In this document: positions 13,418 through 20,866 of the stretch, piece by piece
Layout of the letters: each line of letters opens with the position of its first letter
How positions within the stretch are numbered: the stretch's first letter is position 1
From: CAZHLD01 sp964533185
GTDB taxonomy: Bacteria > Acidobacteriota > Terriglobia > Acidiferrales > UBA7541
Direction: 5' to 3'
NCBI GenBank assembly: GCA_964533185.1
Contig: CAZHLD010000058.1
Coordinates: forward strand, 1 to 20,866
Length of the DNA stretch: 20,866 nucleotides
Made by a program: the position numbers and the translations under genes
Notes under the pieces: generated by a model
Database searches by the model: none
The model's input: the letters and a program-made list of their open reading frames with translations, nothing else
Told to the model about the DNA's origin: nothing

Positions 13418-14167
13418 ATGACTGAGAAAAGCGGGCTTGGTGTTCATGACGTGTTAGGTATCGCTGGGGCTGCACGCGCAGTTGAACGGGTTACCGATTC
13501 GGCCCTTAGCGGTGTCGAAGCAGTGCTTGGCAGGATCTGTCTTCCCGCCGCTGAAGAGCTCGGTTTGCTTCTACGAGACAAGGTCAGTGCATGGCGGAAG
13601 CAGAATATACTCTCAACGGTTGAGAAGGCGCAGCCCTTACTGCAAGCGGCAGCGTCAGAGAATCGTCATGGTCCTCCACGACTGATTATGGAGAGTCTGA
13701 ATCATGCCTCTTGGACAGACCGCGAGGAGGTCCAACAGATGTGGGCCGGTCTGCTGGCCTCGTCCTGCACCGCCGACGGTGAAGATGACAACTGGATCTT
13801 CGTGAACTTACTGGGCCAACTTACCGCAATGCAGGTCTGTATCCTGAAGTACACGTGCGAGGCGGCAACAAAGATAGTCCTGCCAACTGGGCTAATCGCC
13901 GCCGTGGGGGTATATCGAAAAGCGGATGAACTCATCGCACTTACTGGGTGCGCAGACGTTCAGCGGATCGATCGAGAGCTGGACCATCTGCGCGTTCTCG
14001 GTCTGATAGAGGTCGGATTCCGTGCGCGGGGCGACGACAAGCAACCCGAGGCGGATCTCCAGCCCACCGCGCTCGCATTGCATCTTTACGTTCGTGCCCA
14101 AGGCTCACTGCAGAACCCAATCGAGTACTTCGGTCTGTCGGCGAATGACGCGCCGCCAGCCGTTTAA
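13418..14167 (+). CDS. Abi-alpha / DUF4393-like protein
   Basis: This 249-residue protein has no signal peptide. An N-terminal segment with Ala-rich helices precedes a core (~90-150): PPRLIMESLNHASWTDREEVQQMW, AGLLASSC, WIFVNLLGQLTAMQVCILKYTC. This matches the pattern of the Abi-alpha/DUF4393 family (helix ending in W-LLA, then LSP-type helix before IL-Y). A C-terminal wHTH-like part (RIDRELDHLRVLGLIEV) follows. The family was named for abortive infection in lactococcal phage defence, but most members are untested. The ATG at 13418 is chosen because AGGAG lies 8 bases upstream; an in-frame GTG at 13409 overlaps that site. It is a single gene between core operons, and base composition is lower in GC than its neighbours, suggesting acquisition. 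A toxin/antitoxin partner is not visible. Confidence 0.65.
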   Translation: MTEKSGLGVHDVLGIAGAARAVERVTDSALSGVEAVLGRICLPAAEELGLLLRDKVSAWRKQNILSTVEKAQPLLQAAASENRHGPPRLIMESLNHASWTDREEVQQMWAGLLASSCTADGEDDNWIFVNLLGQLTAMQVCILKYTCEAATKIVLPTGLIAAVGVYRKADELIALTGCADVQRIDRELDHLRVLGLIEVGFRARGDDKQPEADLQPTALALHLYVRAQGSLQNPIEYFGLSANDAPPAV

Positions 14168-14271
14168 CGATTCAGCGCTCTCAGAAAATCGCTCTCTAAA
14201 GAACGGTGCTGCTCACTTGGCCGTACAACGCCCTTCCCGGAATTTGACCCACTCCGCGCAGGGCAGTTTCC

Positions 14272-14300
14272 TTGACTCCCTCCGCATCGCCCTGTAAATT
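14272..14300 (+). promoter_or_regulatory. Sigma-70-type promoter of the envelope run
   Basis: TTGACT (14272-14277), a 17-base spacer and TAAATT (14295-14300) form a reasonable promoter. The leader to the first gene (TTG 14406) is ~100 bases. A small palindrome, CTGCGT-A-ACGCAG (14364-14376), sits in that leader and could be an operator or hairpin. Confidence 0.5.
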
Positions 14301-14405
14301 AAAGTATCGGAGAGGTTCGCTGCGGCAGTTTATGTCCTGCCTGCATCGATCACGTAAGCGGTACTGCGTAACGCAGCGTAATTTCTGACCGGTTTCGGCG
14401 GGGGT

Positions 14406-16073
14406 TTGAAAATCCCAGCGATCGCAAAAAAGAAAGCACGTGGCCGTTCGCTCGACGGCCAGGCTTTGCTCCGTGCGGTTCTGGCGGGCATGTGCCTCTG
14501 CGCCTTGCCGGCGATCACATTTGCCCAGGCGCCGCCGCAGCCCCCACAGTCGTCCACCCGCCGCCCAGACCCGCCCGGGTCTAGAGTTCTCCCGGCATCG
14601 CAAACGACCGTCAGCGTGGATACAAATCTGCAATTGTTTGCCACGCTCTGCGCGCTGCAGGCGGCTGGATTCGAGAAGGAAGTCAGCGATGCCGGCTTCC
14701 ATCCTCTCCGGAGAAGCCTGCGGAGCCAGTTGTTCCGCCAGCAGGGCCCGGCCACCGAAGCCCTCCGCGCGTATGTTGCGGAGCACAGGCTGCCCGATCC
14801 CTCGGCGACGCTCTCCCGCTACGTCTCGTTCGCTCTGGTCGTCGGCCCTCCGCCCAAGTTCTCCTACATCTTTCGGAGGGATGAGCTGCCGCCCGACGTC
14901 TCACCGATAGAGAACTTCAACGAGGTCCTGGCCAATTTCTACGCCGAGGCAAAGATCGAGCGGCTCTGGGCGCAGGTCCAGCCGGACTACGACCGCGAGA
15001 TCGAGCGCCTCAGCCCGACGGTCACGCAAATCGTAAACACATCCTCCGGTTATCTGCGCGAATTGCTGGACCCCACCAATCCTCGTCGCTTCACGGTTGT
15101 CGTTGAGCCGCTGATCGGCGCCCGCACCAGTTTCCGCAGCTATGGCACGAACTATTACGTGGTGGTCAGCCCGCGCACCACGCCACAAGTGGATGAAATC
15201 CGCCACGCCTTTCTCCACTTCCTGCTCGACCCGCTGGCATCCCGCTTCCCCAATGTCGTTCAGGCCAAACGCCCGTTGCTGGACATCGCCGCCCGCGCGC
15301 CCCGGCTGCCTGTAACCTACCGGGATAGTCTCTCGGTCTGGCTGACGGAGTGTCTGGTCCGAGCGGTTGAGTTAAAGCTGCGCAAGCTCTCGCCGGAGCA
15401 GACCCTGGCCATCATTGCCGAAGCCCAGTCGGACGGATATGTACTGGTGGGTCCGTTTTATCGTGAGCTCGCTGTGTTTCAGCAGGCCGAGCCGGCCATG
15501 AGCTTCTACTATCCCGACTTCTTGCGCGGCGTCCGAACTTCTGAAGAGGTCAAGCGTCTGGAAGGGGTACAATTCGCTTCCCAGGCGCCCGCCCCTGCCG
15601 AATCAACGGAATCGATTGATGCCGGTGCCGGCTCCGGTGAGAGTTTGGAACTGGCCGCGTGGCTGGCCGAGGGCGACCGGGCCATTGCATCAAGGGACGC
15701 AGTGGGGGCGATTACCGCGTTTGAAAAAGTGCTGGCGAAGTATTCGGGCCAGCCGCGTGCTCTGTACGGTCGCGCCGTCGCGGCAGTCTTGCAAGGCGAT
15801 ATGGAGCGTGCCCGCGGGCTCTTCAGCGTACTGGTCCGGCCCGGGCCGGATGCCGGTGCCACAACCGAGAAACCCGATCCGCTGGTCTTGGCCTGGTCGC
15901 ACGTTCACCTCGGTCGGATTTATGATGTGGAAGGAGAGCGCGAGTTGGCCATGAGCGAGTATCGCGCCGCGCTGGCCGTCGAAGGCGCTCCGGAATCGGC
16001 ACGTCTCGCCGCCCGCCGTGGCCTCGAAAAAGGTTTCACCAGCAGTCAGCAAGGCGGTCCGCAGCGACCCTGA
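14406..16073 (+). CDS. Secreted HxxxH/TPR protein, likely degenerate metallopeptidase
   Basis: This 555-residue exported protein has a basic N-region plus hydrophobic core (~18-40, DGQALLRAVLAGMCLCALPAITFA), which is a signal peptide. Residues ~60-400 form a helical domain with the motif D263-E-I-R-H267-A-F-L-H271, similar to gluzincin HExxH but with Ala in place of the catalytic Glu. A later WLTECLVRAVELK could carry the third ligand position. The C-terminal part (~420-545) contains TPR-like units (GDRAIASRDAVGAITAFEKVL, ALYGRAVAAVLQGDMERARGLFSVL). The start codon is TTG at 14406, because the next ATG (14490) would remove most of the signal peptide. The ribosome-binding site is weak. The function is inferred to be a periplasmic scaffold or pseudo-enzyme; no catalytic claim is made. 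Confidence 0.8.
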   Translation: MKIPAIAKKKARGRSLDGQALLRAVLAGMCLCALPAITFAQAPPQPPQSSTRRPDPPGSRVLPASQTTVSVDTNLQLFATLCALQAAGFEKEVSDAGFHPLRRSLRSQLFRQQGPATEALRAYVAEHRLPDPSATLSRYVSFALVVGPPPKFSYIFRRDELPPDVSPIENFNEVLANFYAEAKIERLWAQVQPDYDREIERLSPTVTQIVNTSSGYLRELLDPTNPRRFTVVVEPLIGARTSFRSYGTNYYVVVSPRTTPQVDEIRHAFLHFLLDPLASRFPNVVQAKRPLLDIAARAPRLPVTYRDSLSVWLTECLVRAVELKLRKLSPEQTLAIIAEAQSDGYVLVGPFYRELAVFQQAEPAMSFYYPDFLRGVRTSEEVKRLEGVQFASQAPAPAESTESIDAGAGSGESLELAAWLAEGDRAIASRDAVGAITAFEKVLAKYSGQPRALYGRAVAAVLQGDMERARGLFSVLVRPGPDAGATTEKPDPLVLAWSHVHLGRIYDVEGERELAMSEYRAALAVEGAPESARLAARRGLEKGFTSSQQGGPQRP

Positions 16074-16143
16074 GCCGATCATCTCGCTGCCGGGTGTTCT
16101 GCAAGACCGAAATTTGAATCGCACCAGCGAAGGAGAGCGATCC

Positions 16144-17004
16144 ATGAATAGCAAGATCCGCAAGGCCCTTGGGCTGACCCTGATGGCGTTGGTTCTGGTG
16201 GCAGGCACGGCATTGGCTCAGGGATACGGGCAGGGACAGCAACCGCCCAAACAGCCAGCCCCTCCCACCCAGCCCGGGCAGGCCCCCGCGCAGCCGGAGA
16301 CGCCGGCCACCCCGCCCGTGAATGCCGAGGAAGAAGCGGCCTACAAGACTTTCTTCGAGGCGAAGTCGGACAATCCCGAACTGATCATTCAGAAGGGAGA
16401 GGAGTTCCTGAAGCAATTCCCGGAGAGTCGCTACCGCGAAGGCGTGTATTCCAAGCTGGCCACCGCCTATTGGGCCTTGGAGGACGTGGACAAAATGTTT
16501 GCCGCCGGTGAGAAGGCGCTCGAGTTGAACCCGAACAATGTGGACGTGCTCTCCGTGATGGCCCTGGTGATGTCCCGTCGCTCGCAGCCCGGGTCGCTCG
16601 ACTTCGAGCAGAAGATGGCCAAGGTGGAAAAGTACGCCCGGCAGGCGATCACCCTGCTCGGCGAGTTGCAGAAGCCGGCCAGTCTGACTGACGAAGGGTT
16701 TGCCAATGCGAAAAGCCAGAAGCTCTCCATGGCGCACAGCGGGCTGGGGATGGTTTATTATCAGCGGCAAAAGTACGCGGATGCCACGGGGGAATTCGAA
16801 CAGGCCACCATGCTGGTCCCCAACGCCGACCCGGTGGATTACTTCCTGCTCGGCCTTTGCCTCCAGCAGACCAAACGTTTCTCAGATGCCGCGACTGCCT
16901 TTGAGAAGTGTGCCGCGTCGCCGGTGATGCAGGGGCGTTGCCAGCCGGCCGCAGAGCAGGCGAAAAAGCAAGCCGCCGCTCAGCCCGCCCCGCCCAAGCC
17001 ATAG
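16144..17004 (+). CDS. Secreted TPR protein with Pro/Gln-rich linker
   Basis: This 286-residue exported protein has a signal peptide (residues 1-~22, RKALGLTLMALVLVAGTALAQ). A Gly/Gln/Pro-rich linker (~23-58) follows, then TPR units: PELIIQKGEEFLKQFPESRYR, YSKLATAYWALEDVDKMFAAG, AHSGLGMVYYQRQKYADATGE and VDYFLLGLCLQQTKRFSDAA. It ends with a KQAAAQPAPPKP tail. AAGGAG lies 8 bases before the ATG. The preceding gene ends 70 bases upstream and rnc starts 15 bases downstream, so all are likely in one transcript. The C-terminal domain contains three Cys residues that could form a disulfide or bind metal. Function unknown; an outer-membrane or periplasmic protein-protein interaction role is inferred. 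Confidence 0.82.
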   Translation: MNSKIRKALGLTLMALVLVAGTALAQGYGQGQQPPKQPAPPTQPGQAPAQPETPATPPVNAEEEAAYKTFFEAKSDNPELIIQKGEEFLKQFPESRYREGVYSKLATAYWALEDVDKMFAAGEKALELNPNNVDVLSVMALVMSRRSQPGSLDFEQKMAKVEKYARQAITLLGELQKPASLTDEGFANAKSQKLSMAHSGLGMVYYQRQKYADATGEFEQATMLVPNADPVDYFLLGLCLQQTKRFSDAATAFEKCAASPVMQGRCQPAAEQAKKQAAAQPAPPKP

Positions 17005-17019
17005 TCGCCGCCGGTGCAC

Positions 17020-17754
17020 ATGGCCCACACCGAACACGCAGAGCTCGAGGAGGCGCTGGGGTACCGCTTCCGGGACCCTGCCTTCCTTGAGCGGGCGCTT
17101 ACGCACAGCTCCCGCCGGGCGGAGGCAAAGCCAAAACCTTCGGCCGAACACGCTGCCCTGCGAGACAATGAGCGGCTGGAGTTCCTGGGTGACTCCGTCC
17201 TGAATCTGCTCGTTGCCGAAGCTCTCTTGCACGCCTTTCCGGAGTGGACCGAAGGTGAGCTGTCGAAAGCGCGAGCCCGGCTGGTCAGTGCCGCTTCGTT
17301 GTCTGAGGCCGCCCGGCGCATCCGCCTAGGGCAGTTCCTTCGCCTGGGGCGCGGAGAGGAAAAAACGGGTGGCCGTGACAAGCCCGCCATGCTCGCTGAT
17401 GCCTACGAAGCCGTCCTCGCCGCGCTTTTTCTCGACGGTGGTTTGGACGTTGTGCGAGAGGTGGTCCATCGCACGCTCCTGAAACAACCGCTCGCGGAGG
17501 CCTCCCCCTTGCTCTGTCAGACGGACTTTAAGTCCGGGCTCCAGGAGTACCTCCAGCAGCGCGGCGGAGCGCCGGCGGTCTTTCGTGTCATCGCGGAAAC
17601 CGGGCCGGACCACCGCAAGAGGTTCGTCGTTGAAGTCTCGGTGGATGGGCGGCCGCTGGCTTCCGCCTCCGGCAACAATAAGAAAGAGGCCGAGCAGTCT
17701 GCCGCGCGGCTGGCTCTGGAAGAACTTGCGCGCCAATCGCGTCGAGGTGCCTAG
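17020..17754 (+). CDS. rnc: Ribonuclease III
   Basis: This 244-residue double-strand-specific endoribonuclease processes rRNA precursors and structured mRNAs. The nuclease domain (1-~155) has the signature NERLEFLGDSVL with the metal-site residues E51, E54 and D58. A second pair, D127 and E130, lies in MLADAYEAVLAALFLDGG. All match the E. coli E38/E41/D45/D114/E117 positions. A double-stranded RNA-binding domain follows (~168-240: DFKSGLQEYLQQRGGAP, ending NNKKEAEQSAARLALEEL). The ATG at 17020 is used, and a GTG two codons earlier is also possible. The gene is close to the upstream TPR gene and followed directly by lepB, the familiar rnc/lepB neighbourhood of many bacteria. Confidence 0.96.
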   Translation: MAHTEHAELEEALGYRFRDPAFLERALTHSSRRAEAKPKPSAEHAALRDNERLEFLGDSVLNLLVAEALLHAFPEWTEGELSKARARLVSAASLSEAARRIRLGQFLRLGRGEEKTGGRDKPAMLADAYEAVLAALFLDGGLDVVREVVHRTLLKQPLAEASPLLCQTDFKSGLQEYLQQRGGAPAVFRVIAETGPDHRKRFVVEVSVDGRPLASASGNNKKEAEQSAARLALEELARQSRRGA

Positions 17755-17758
17755 AGCA

Positions 17759-18711
17759 GTGTCCGAAGCGGCACAGGTGGCGGGCGGCGAGGCGGCAATC
17801 GGCCGCAAAGGAGAGCGCCAGCGCACTTCTCTCCGCGAATACGCCGAGTCTCTTCTGGTCACCATCATCCTGGCGCTGTTCGGCACCACCTTTGTCGTTC
17901 AGGCCTTCAAGATTCCTTCGCCTTCGATGGAGCCAACCCTGCTGGTGGGGGACCATCTGCTGGTGAACAAGTTCATCTTCGGCGGCACCGGTGCCGCGTA
18001 CGAGAAACTCCTCCCCTATCGTGCCGTCCGTCGCGGCGACGTCCNNNNNNNNNNNNNNNNNNNNNNNNNNNNNNNNNNNNNNNNNNNNNNNNNNNNNNNN
18101 NNNNNNNNNNNNNNNNNNNNNNNNNNNNNNNNNNNNNNNNNNNNGGTGCCGCGTACGAGAAACTCCTCCCCTATCGTGCCGTCCGTCGCGGCGACGTCCT
18201 CGTCTTCAAGTTCCCCTACGGCGACCACGCCCACTACGTGAAGCGCGTGATCGGCCTCCCGGGCGATCGCATCAAGATCGTGGACCAGCAGGTGTACGTG
18301 AATGGCCAGCCGCTCCTCGAGCCTTACAAAGTCCACGATCCCGGCGAGTTGTACGATTCCTTCGGCAGTAATTTTCCTCCTACCAATCGGCACTTCCTCC
18401 GGCGCACCATCCAGAAGGAATGGGCCGAGAAGATCCTTGACCACGTCGAAGACGACGAGTTGGTCGTACCCCCCAACCGCTTTTTCGTGATGGGCGACAA
18501 CCGCGATCACAGTTGGGACAGCCGCTACTGGGGCTTTGTGGACCGCGACGCCGTCATGGGCCGCCCGATGGTCATTTACTGGTCTGTCGAGGCCACCACC
18601 GCTGACTATTCTGACCGCAGCTTCATGGGGCGATTCATCGGCCTTCTCGACACGCTCATCCATCTCCCCGTGAAGACGCGCTGGGCACGGATGTTCCACG
18701 GGGTCCATTGA
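17759..18711 (+). CDS. lepB: Signal peptidase I, split by an artificial assembly gap
   Basis: This membrane serine protease removes signal peptides from exported proteins. It has a cytoplasmic start and one hydrophobic helix (~32-48, LLVTIILALFGTTFVVQ). The catalytic Ser is S56 in PSPSMEPTL, and the general base Lys is K110 in HYVKRVIGLPGDR. Box E GDNRDHSWDSRYWG lies near the C-terminus. The sequence is interrupted by 100 N (18045-18144) with the same 55 bases on both sides. Removing the Ns and one copy (155 bases) gives a continuous frame of exactly 265 residues, while keeping them shifts the frame. The start is GTG 17759, with GAGGTG 9 bases upstream (overlapping the end of rnc). GTG 17747 is an alternative. 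It would secrete the many exported proteins of this window. Confidence 0.93.
17990..18199. other. Scaffold gap (100 N) with duplicated 55-base flanks
   Basis: Bases 17990-18044 and 18145-18199 are identical over 55 bases, directly abutting a run of exactly 100 N (18045-18144). This is the pattern of two contigs that overlap by one k-mer (k=55) and were scaffolded with a default gap. The true locus very probably contains the 55 bases once. Confidence 0.9.
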
Positions 18712-18770
18712 GGGAAGTGGCCGTGGTTCTTTCCTTCGCTGGCCCCTTCTGACACAATCCTGCCTTCGCC

Positions 18771-20866
18771 ATGAGCAAGAAGACCTGGCTGCGCCGAGGC
18801 CTCTGGCTTGTCCTCACACTGATCGTCGTCCTCGTCGGGCTGTCCGGACTGATCCGTACCGGCGCGGCCCGCCGGTTCCTAACCGCACGTCTCGAGGCGG
18901 CATTCGGCCGCCCCGTTGAGGTTAGCTACTTCGACCTCAGCCTGCTCGGTGCGCCGCGCATCGAGGCAAACTACATCACAGTTGGTGAAGACCCTCGCTT
19001 CGGCCACGAGTATTTCCTGCGGGCGGAGCGGCTCTCCCTCGGTGTGCGCTGGCGCGCCCTCTTGCTCGGCCGCCTCGAGTTCGGCACGCTCTCGTTCACG
19101 CGGCCCAGCCTAAACATCGTCCGGCTCTCGGACGGCCGCTGGAACCTGGAAAGCTGGCTGCCGCCGCCCGCTCTTGCTGTCCCTTCGGTTCCTTTGCCGC
19201 CGGGGCTGCCGGCGCCCGCACCGCGCTTTCGTCGCATTGAGGTGGATGGCGGCCGCATCAATCTCAAGCGCGGCGCACAGAAACACCCGTTTGCGCTCGT
19301 GGAGGTCAGCGGAAACATCGAGCAGCAGGGCGAGGGGCGTTGGCGCATGGACCTCGAGGCTCAGCCTGCGCGAGCAGGCGTTACCCTGCAGGAGCCCGGC
19401 ACCCTGCGGCTGCGCGGGCGGATCGGCGGCACATCGGCGCGCTTACAACCCGCCGATTTGCTTTTCACCTGGCAGGAAATTTCCGTGGCCGATCTGTTGC
19501 GCCTCGCCCGGGGAAGCGATTACGGAATGCGTGGGCGTCTCGCTGTGCAACTGACTGTGCGCAGCATTGAGTCGCCGGAGGATCGGCTGCGGGTCGGAGC
19601 GGCCCGCTGGGCGCTCCAGGGTTCGGCGCGGATCGAAAAAGTTCATCGCTGGGACCTCCCGGAGCGGCCCGCCAATCCGGCCCTGAATTTCACCGCCCTC
19701 GCCGCGGTTCGTCCGGGTGATGGCCTCCTAGAACTCTTCGAGAGCTCCATCGCAGCGCCGCACTCAAACGTGCAGGTGGCTGGCAGGATTTCCTGGTCTC
19801 GCGGCCTCAACCCGGACGTGCGCCTCACTTCCACAGCCATTGGCCTGCCGGACCTGCTGGCCTGGTATCGCGCCTTTCAACCCGGGGTGGCAGACGACTT
19901 GGCTCTGGAGGGCGCCGCCCGTCTGGACCTGCACGTCTCTGGCTGGCCCCTTCGCATCCGCCAGGGAGCATTGACGGGCCGCGGGGCCACGCTGCGACTC
20001 GCCTCGCTTCCTGCGCCGGTGGTAATCGGTCGTCTCGCTGCCCGTGTGAACGGAGGTCTGCTTGAGCTGGCCCCGCTTTTGATCGATCTGCCTTCACCTG
20101 CGACCTCGCCCCTACCGCCGAGTCCTTCCGCCGCAAGCGCTGCAAAGAAGAGTCCTGCCACACGGAAAAATACCCCACCCCCGGGACTTCTGCGTTGGCG
20201 ATCCAGTCAGGGAAACTCCCTGCGAATTGAGGCCACGCTTCAGCTTCCGAAAAGTAATTCTTACGGGTCGGCCAAGTTGAGCAGAGCCTGGCAGTTCAAG
20301 CTTCAACTCACGGGCCAGGCCTTGCGCTCGCAGGACGTCCATACCCTCGCGGCAGCCTTCGGCCGGCCTCTCGGCAGCGGGTGGGCCGCCGAGGGCAGGG
20401 CAGACCTGCGTCTTGCCTGGCAGGGCACCGTGCGTCCCTGGAATGTTGTGCCGAGCGGCACACTGAACCTCCAAGGCGTCGAACTGCGCACGGGAATCAT
20501 GGACCGGCCCGTGAGCCTTCGCTCGGCCCGCATCGAGCTCAAGCCCGACGGCCCGCGCATCATTCTGACCGACGCCCGGGCCTTCGGCGCTGAGTGGAAA
20601 GGAACGATCTCTCGAAAGTCCGCGGCTGACGACGCAAGCCCCGAATGGGAGTTTGTCCTGTCCACCAGCCGACTGGATGTCGCCGAGCTGAACCGCTGGC
20701 TGGGTGCGCGTCCCCGCCCCGGCTTCTTGCAACGGATCTCGCCCTTCGGGCAGCCCGATCGCATATCGAGCGACCGCGACGCCGCGCTCGACCTGCTTCG
20801 CGCTCGAGGCCGGCTGCTCATCGAGGAGTTCGTGCTTGCGCCTCTTTCTGTTCGCCGCCTGCGGGC
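18771..20866 (+). CDS. AsmA-like envelope protein, incomplete at the window end
   Basis: At least 698 residues are visible, and the frame is open to the last base. The N-terminus has a basic tag (SKKTWLRRG) and one transmembrane helix (~10-30, LWLVLTLIVVLVGLSGLI). It is followed by the AsmA pattern: RRFLTARLEAAFGRPVEVSYFDLSLLGAPRIEA, ERLSLGVRWRALLLGRLEFGTLSFTRPSLNIVRLSDGRWNLESW. Long stretches of repeated strand segments follow (GGRINLKRG, LDLHVSGWPLRIRQGALTGRGATLRL). Such proteins form long grooved beta structures in the periplasm that are linked to lipid transport and outer-membrane assembly. A low-complexity Pro/Ser insert lies at ~440-470. It begins 60 bases after lepB, probably in the same transcript, with no clear Shine-Dalgarno. 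Its 3' part lies beyond the window. Confidence 0.85.
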   Translation, partial: MSKKTWLRRGLWLVLTLIVVLVGLSGLIRTGAARRFLTARLEAAFGRPVEVSYFDLSLLGAPRIEANYITVGEDPRFGHEYFLRAERLSLGVRWRALLLGRLEFGTLSFTRPSLNIVRLSDGRWNLESWLPPPALAVPSVPLPPGLPAPAPRFRRIEVDGGRINLKRGAQKHPFALVEVSGNIEQQGEGRWRMDLEAQPARAGVTLQEPGTLRLRGRIGGTSARLQPADLLFTWQEISVADLLRLARGSDYGMRGRLAVQLTVRSIESPEDRLRVGAARWALQGSARIEKVHRWDLPERPANPALNFTALAAVRPGDGLLELFESSIAAPHSNVQVAGRISWSRGLNPDVRLTSTAIGLPDLLAWYRAFQPGVADDLALEGAARLDLHVSGWPLRIRQGALTGRGATLRLASLPAPVVIGRLAARVNGGLLELAPLLIDLPSPATSPLPPSPSAASAAKKSPATRKNTPPPGLLRWRSSQGNSLRIEATLQLPKSNSYGSAKLSRAWQFKLQLTGQALRSQDVHTLAAAFGRPLGSGWAAEGRADLRLAWQGTVRPWNVVPSGTLNLQGVELRTGIMDRPVSLRSARIELKPDGPRIILTDARAFGAEWKGTISRKSAADDASPEWEFVLSTSRLDVAELNRWLGARPRPGFLQRISPFGQPDRISSDRDAALDLLRARGRLLIEEFVLAPLSVRRLR

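Overview
This is a GC-rich bacterial window that probably comes from a metagenome-assembled Acidobacteriota genome. The lineage is inferred. Two conserved hypothetical proteins (C-terminal domain of the gene at 3704, protein at 8154) and the abundance of secreted TPR proteins are of types I associate with that phylum. No rRNA or single-copy marker is present to prove it. A 100-N scaffold gap at 18045-18144 is flanked by identical 55-base ends, so the gap is almost certainly an assembly artefact inside one intact gene (lepB).

Left part (1-3110) is accessory and partly decayed. It holds the left end of an IS3-family insertion sequence with a truncated orfA, a broken and frameshifted gene fragment, a solitary sigma-54 activator with a degenerate receiver domain, a 420-base stretch without a credible gene, a small truncated-looking HTH protein and a small three-helix membrane protein. 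The tmRNA gene (ssrA, minus strand, 3111-3461) marks the right edge of this region, and its 3' end faces the decayed stretch. ssrA 3' ends are common integration sites, so the stretch may be a degraded island, but no att repeat was found.

Core part 1 (3652-8561, plus strand) starts with a good sigma-70-type promoter. It carries an Ala/Pro-rich conserved protein, a Slt70-like lytic transglycosylase and a PLP aminotransferase, the last two overlapping by ATGA. A small conserved protein with its own extended -10 element follows. Core part 2 (8789-11542, minus strand) holds a secreted protein with a carboxypeptidase-regulatory-like domain and TPRs, a beta-CASP metallo-beta-lactamase ribonuclease, and tRNA-Ala(GGC) with a clear promoter.

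Core part 3 (11596-20866, plus strand) starts with an ECF sigma factor preceded by a near-ideal RpoE-type promoter, which suggests autoregulation. The sigma gene overlaps by ATGA a zinc-finger anti-sigma factor with one membrane helix and a TonB-C-like extracytoplasmic domain. An Abi-alpha/DUF4393-like gene, possibly a defence gene, sits next. It is followed by an envelope and housekeeping run: a secreted HxxxH/TPR protein that looks like an inactivated metallopeptidase, a secreted TPR protein, ribonuclease III (rnc), signal peptidase I (lepB) and an AsmA-like protein cut by the window end.

The common theme is cell-envelope maintenance (transglycosylase, signal peptidase, AsmA, secreted TPR proteins, envelope-stress type sigma/anti-sigma) together with RNA quality control (tmRNA, RNase III, beta-CASP nuclease). 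The most interesting candidates are the anti-sigma/TonB-C fusion with its autoregulatory promoter, the pseudo-peptidase, the lone Abi-alpha-like gene and the decayed region beside ssrA.
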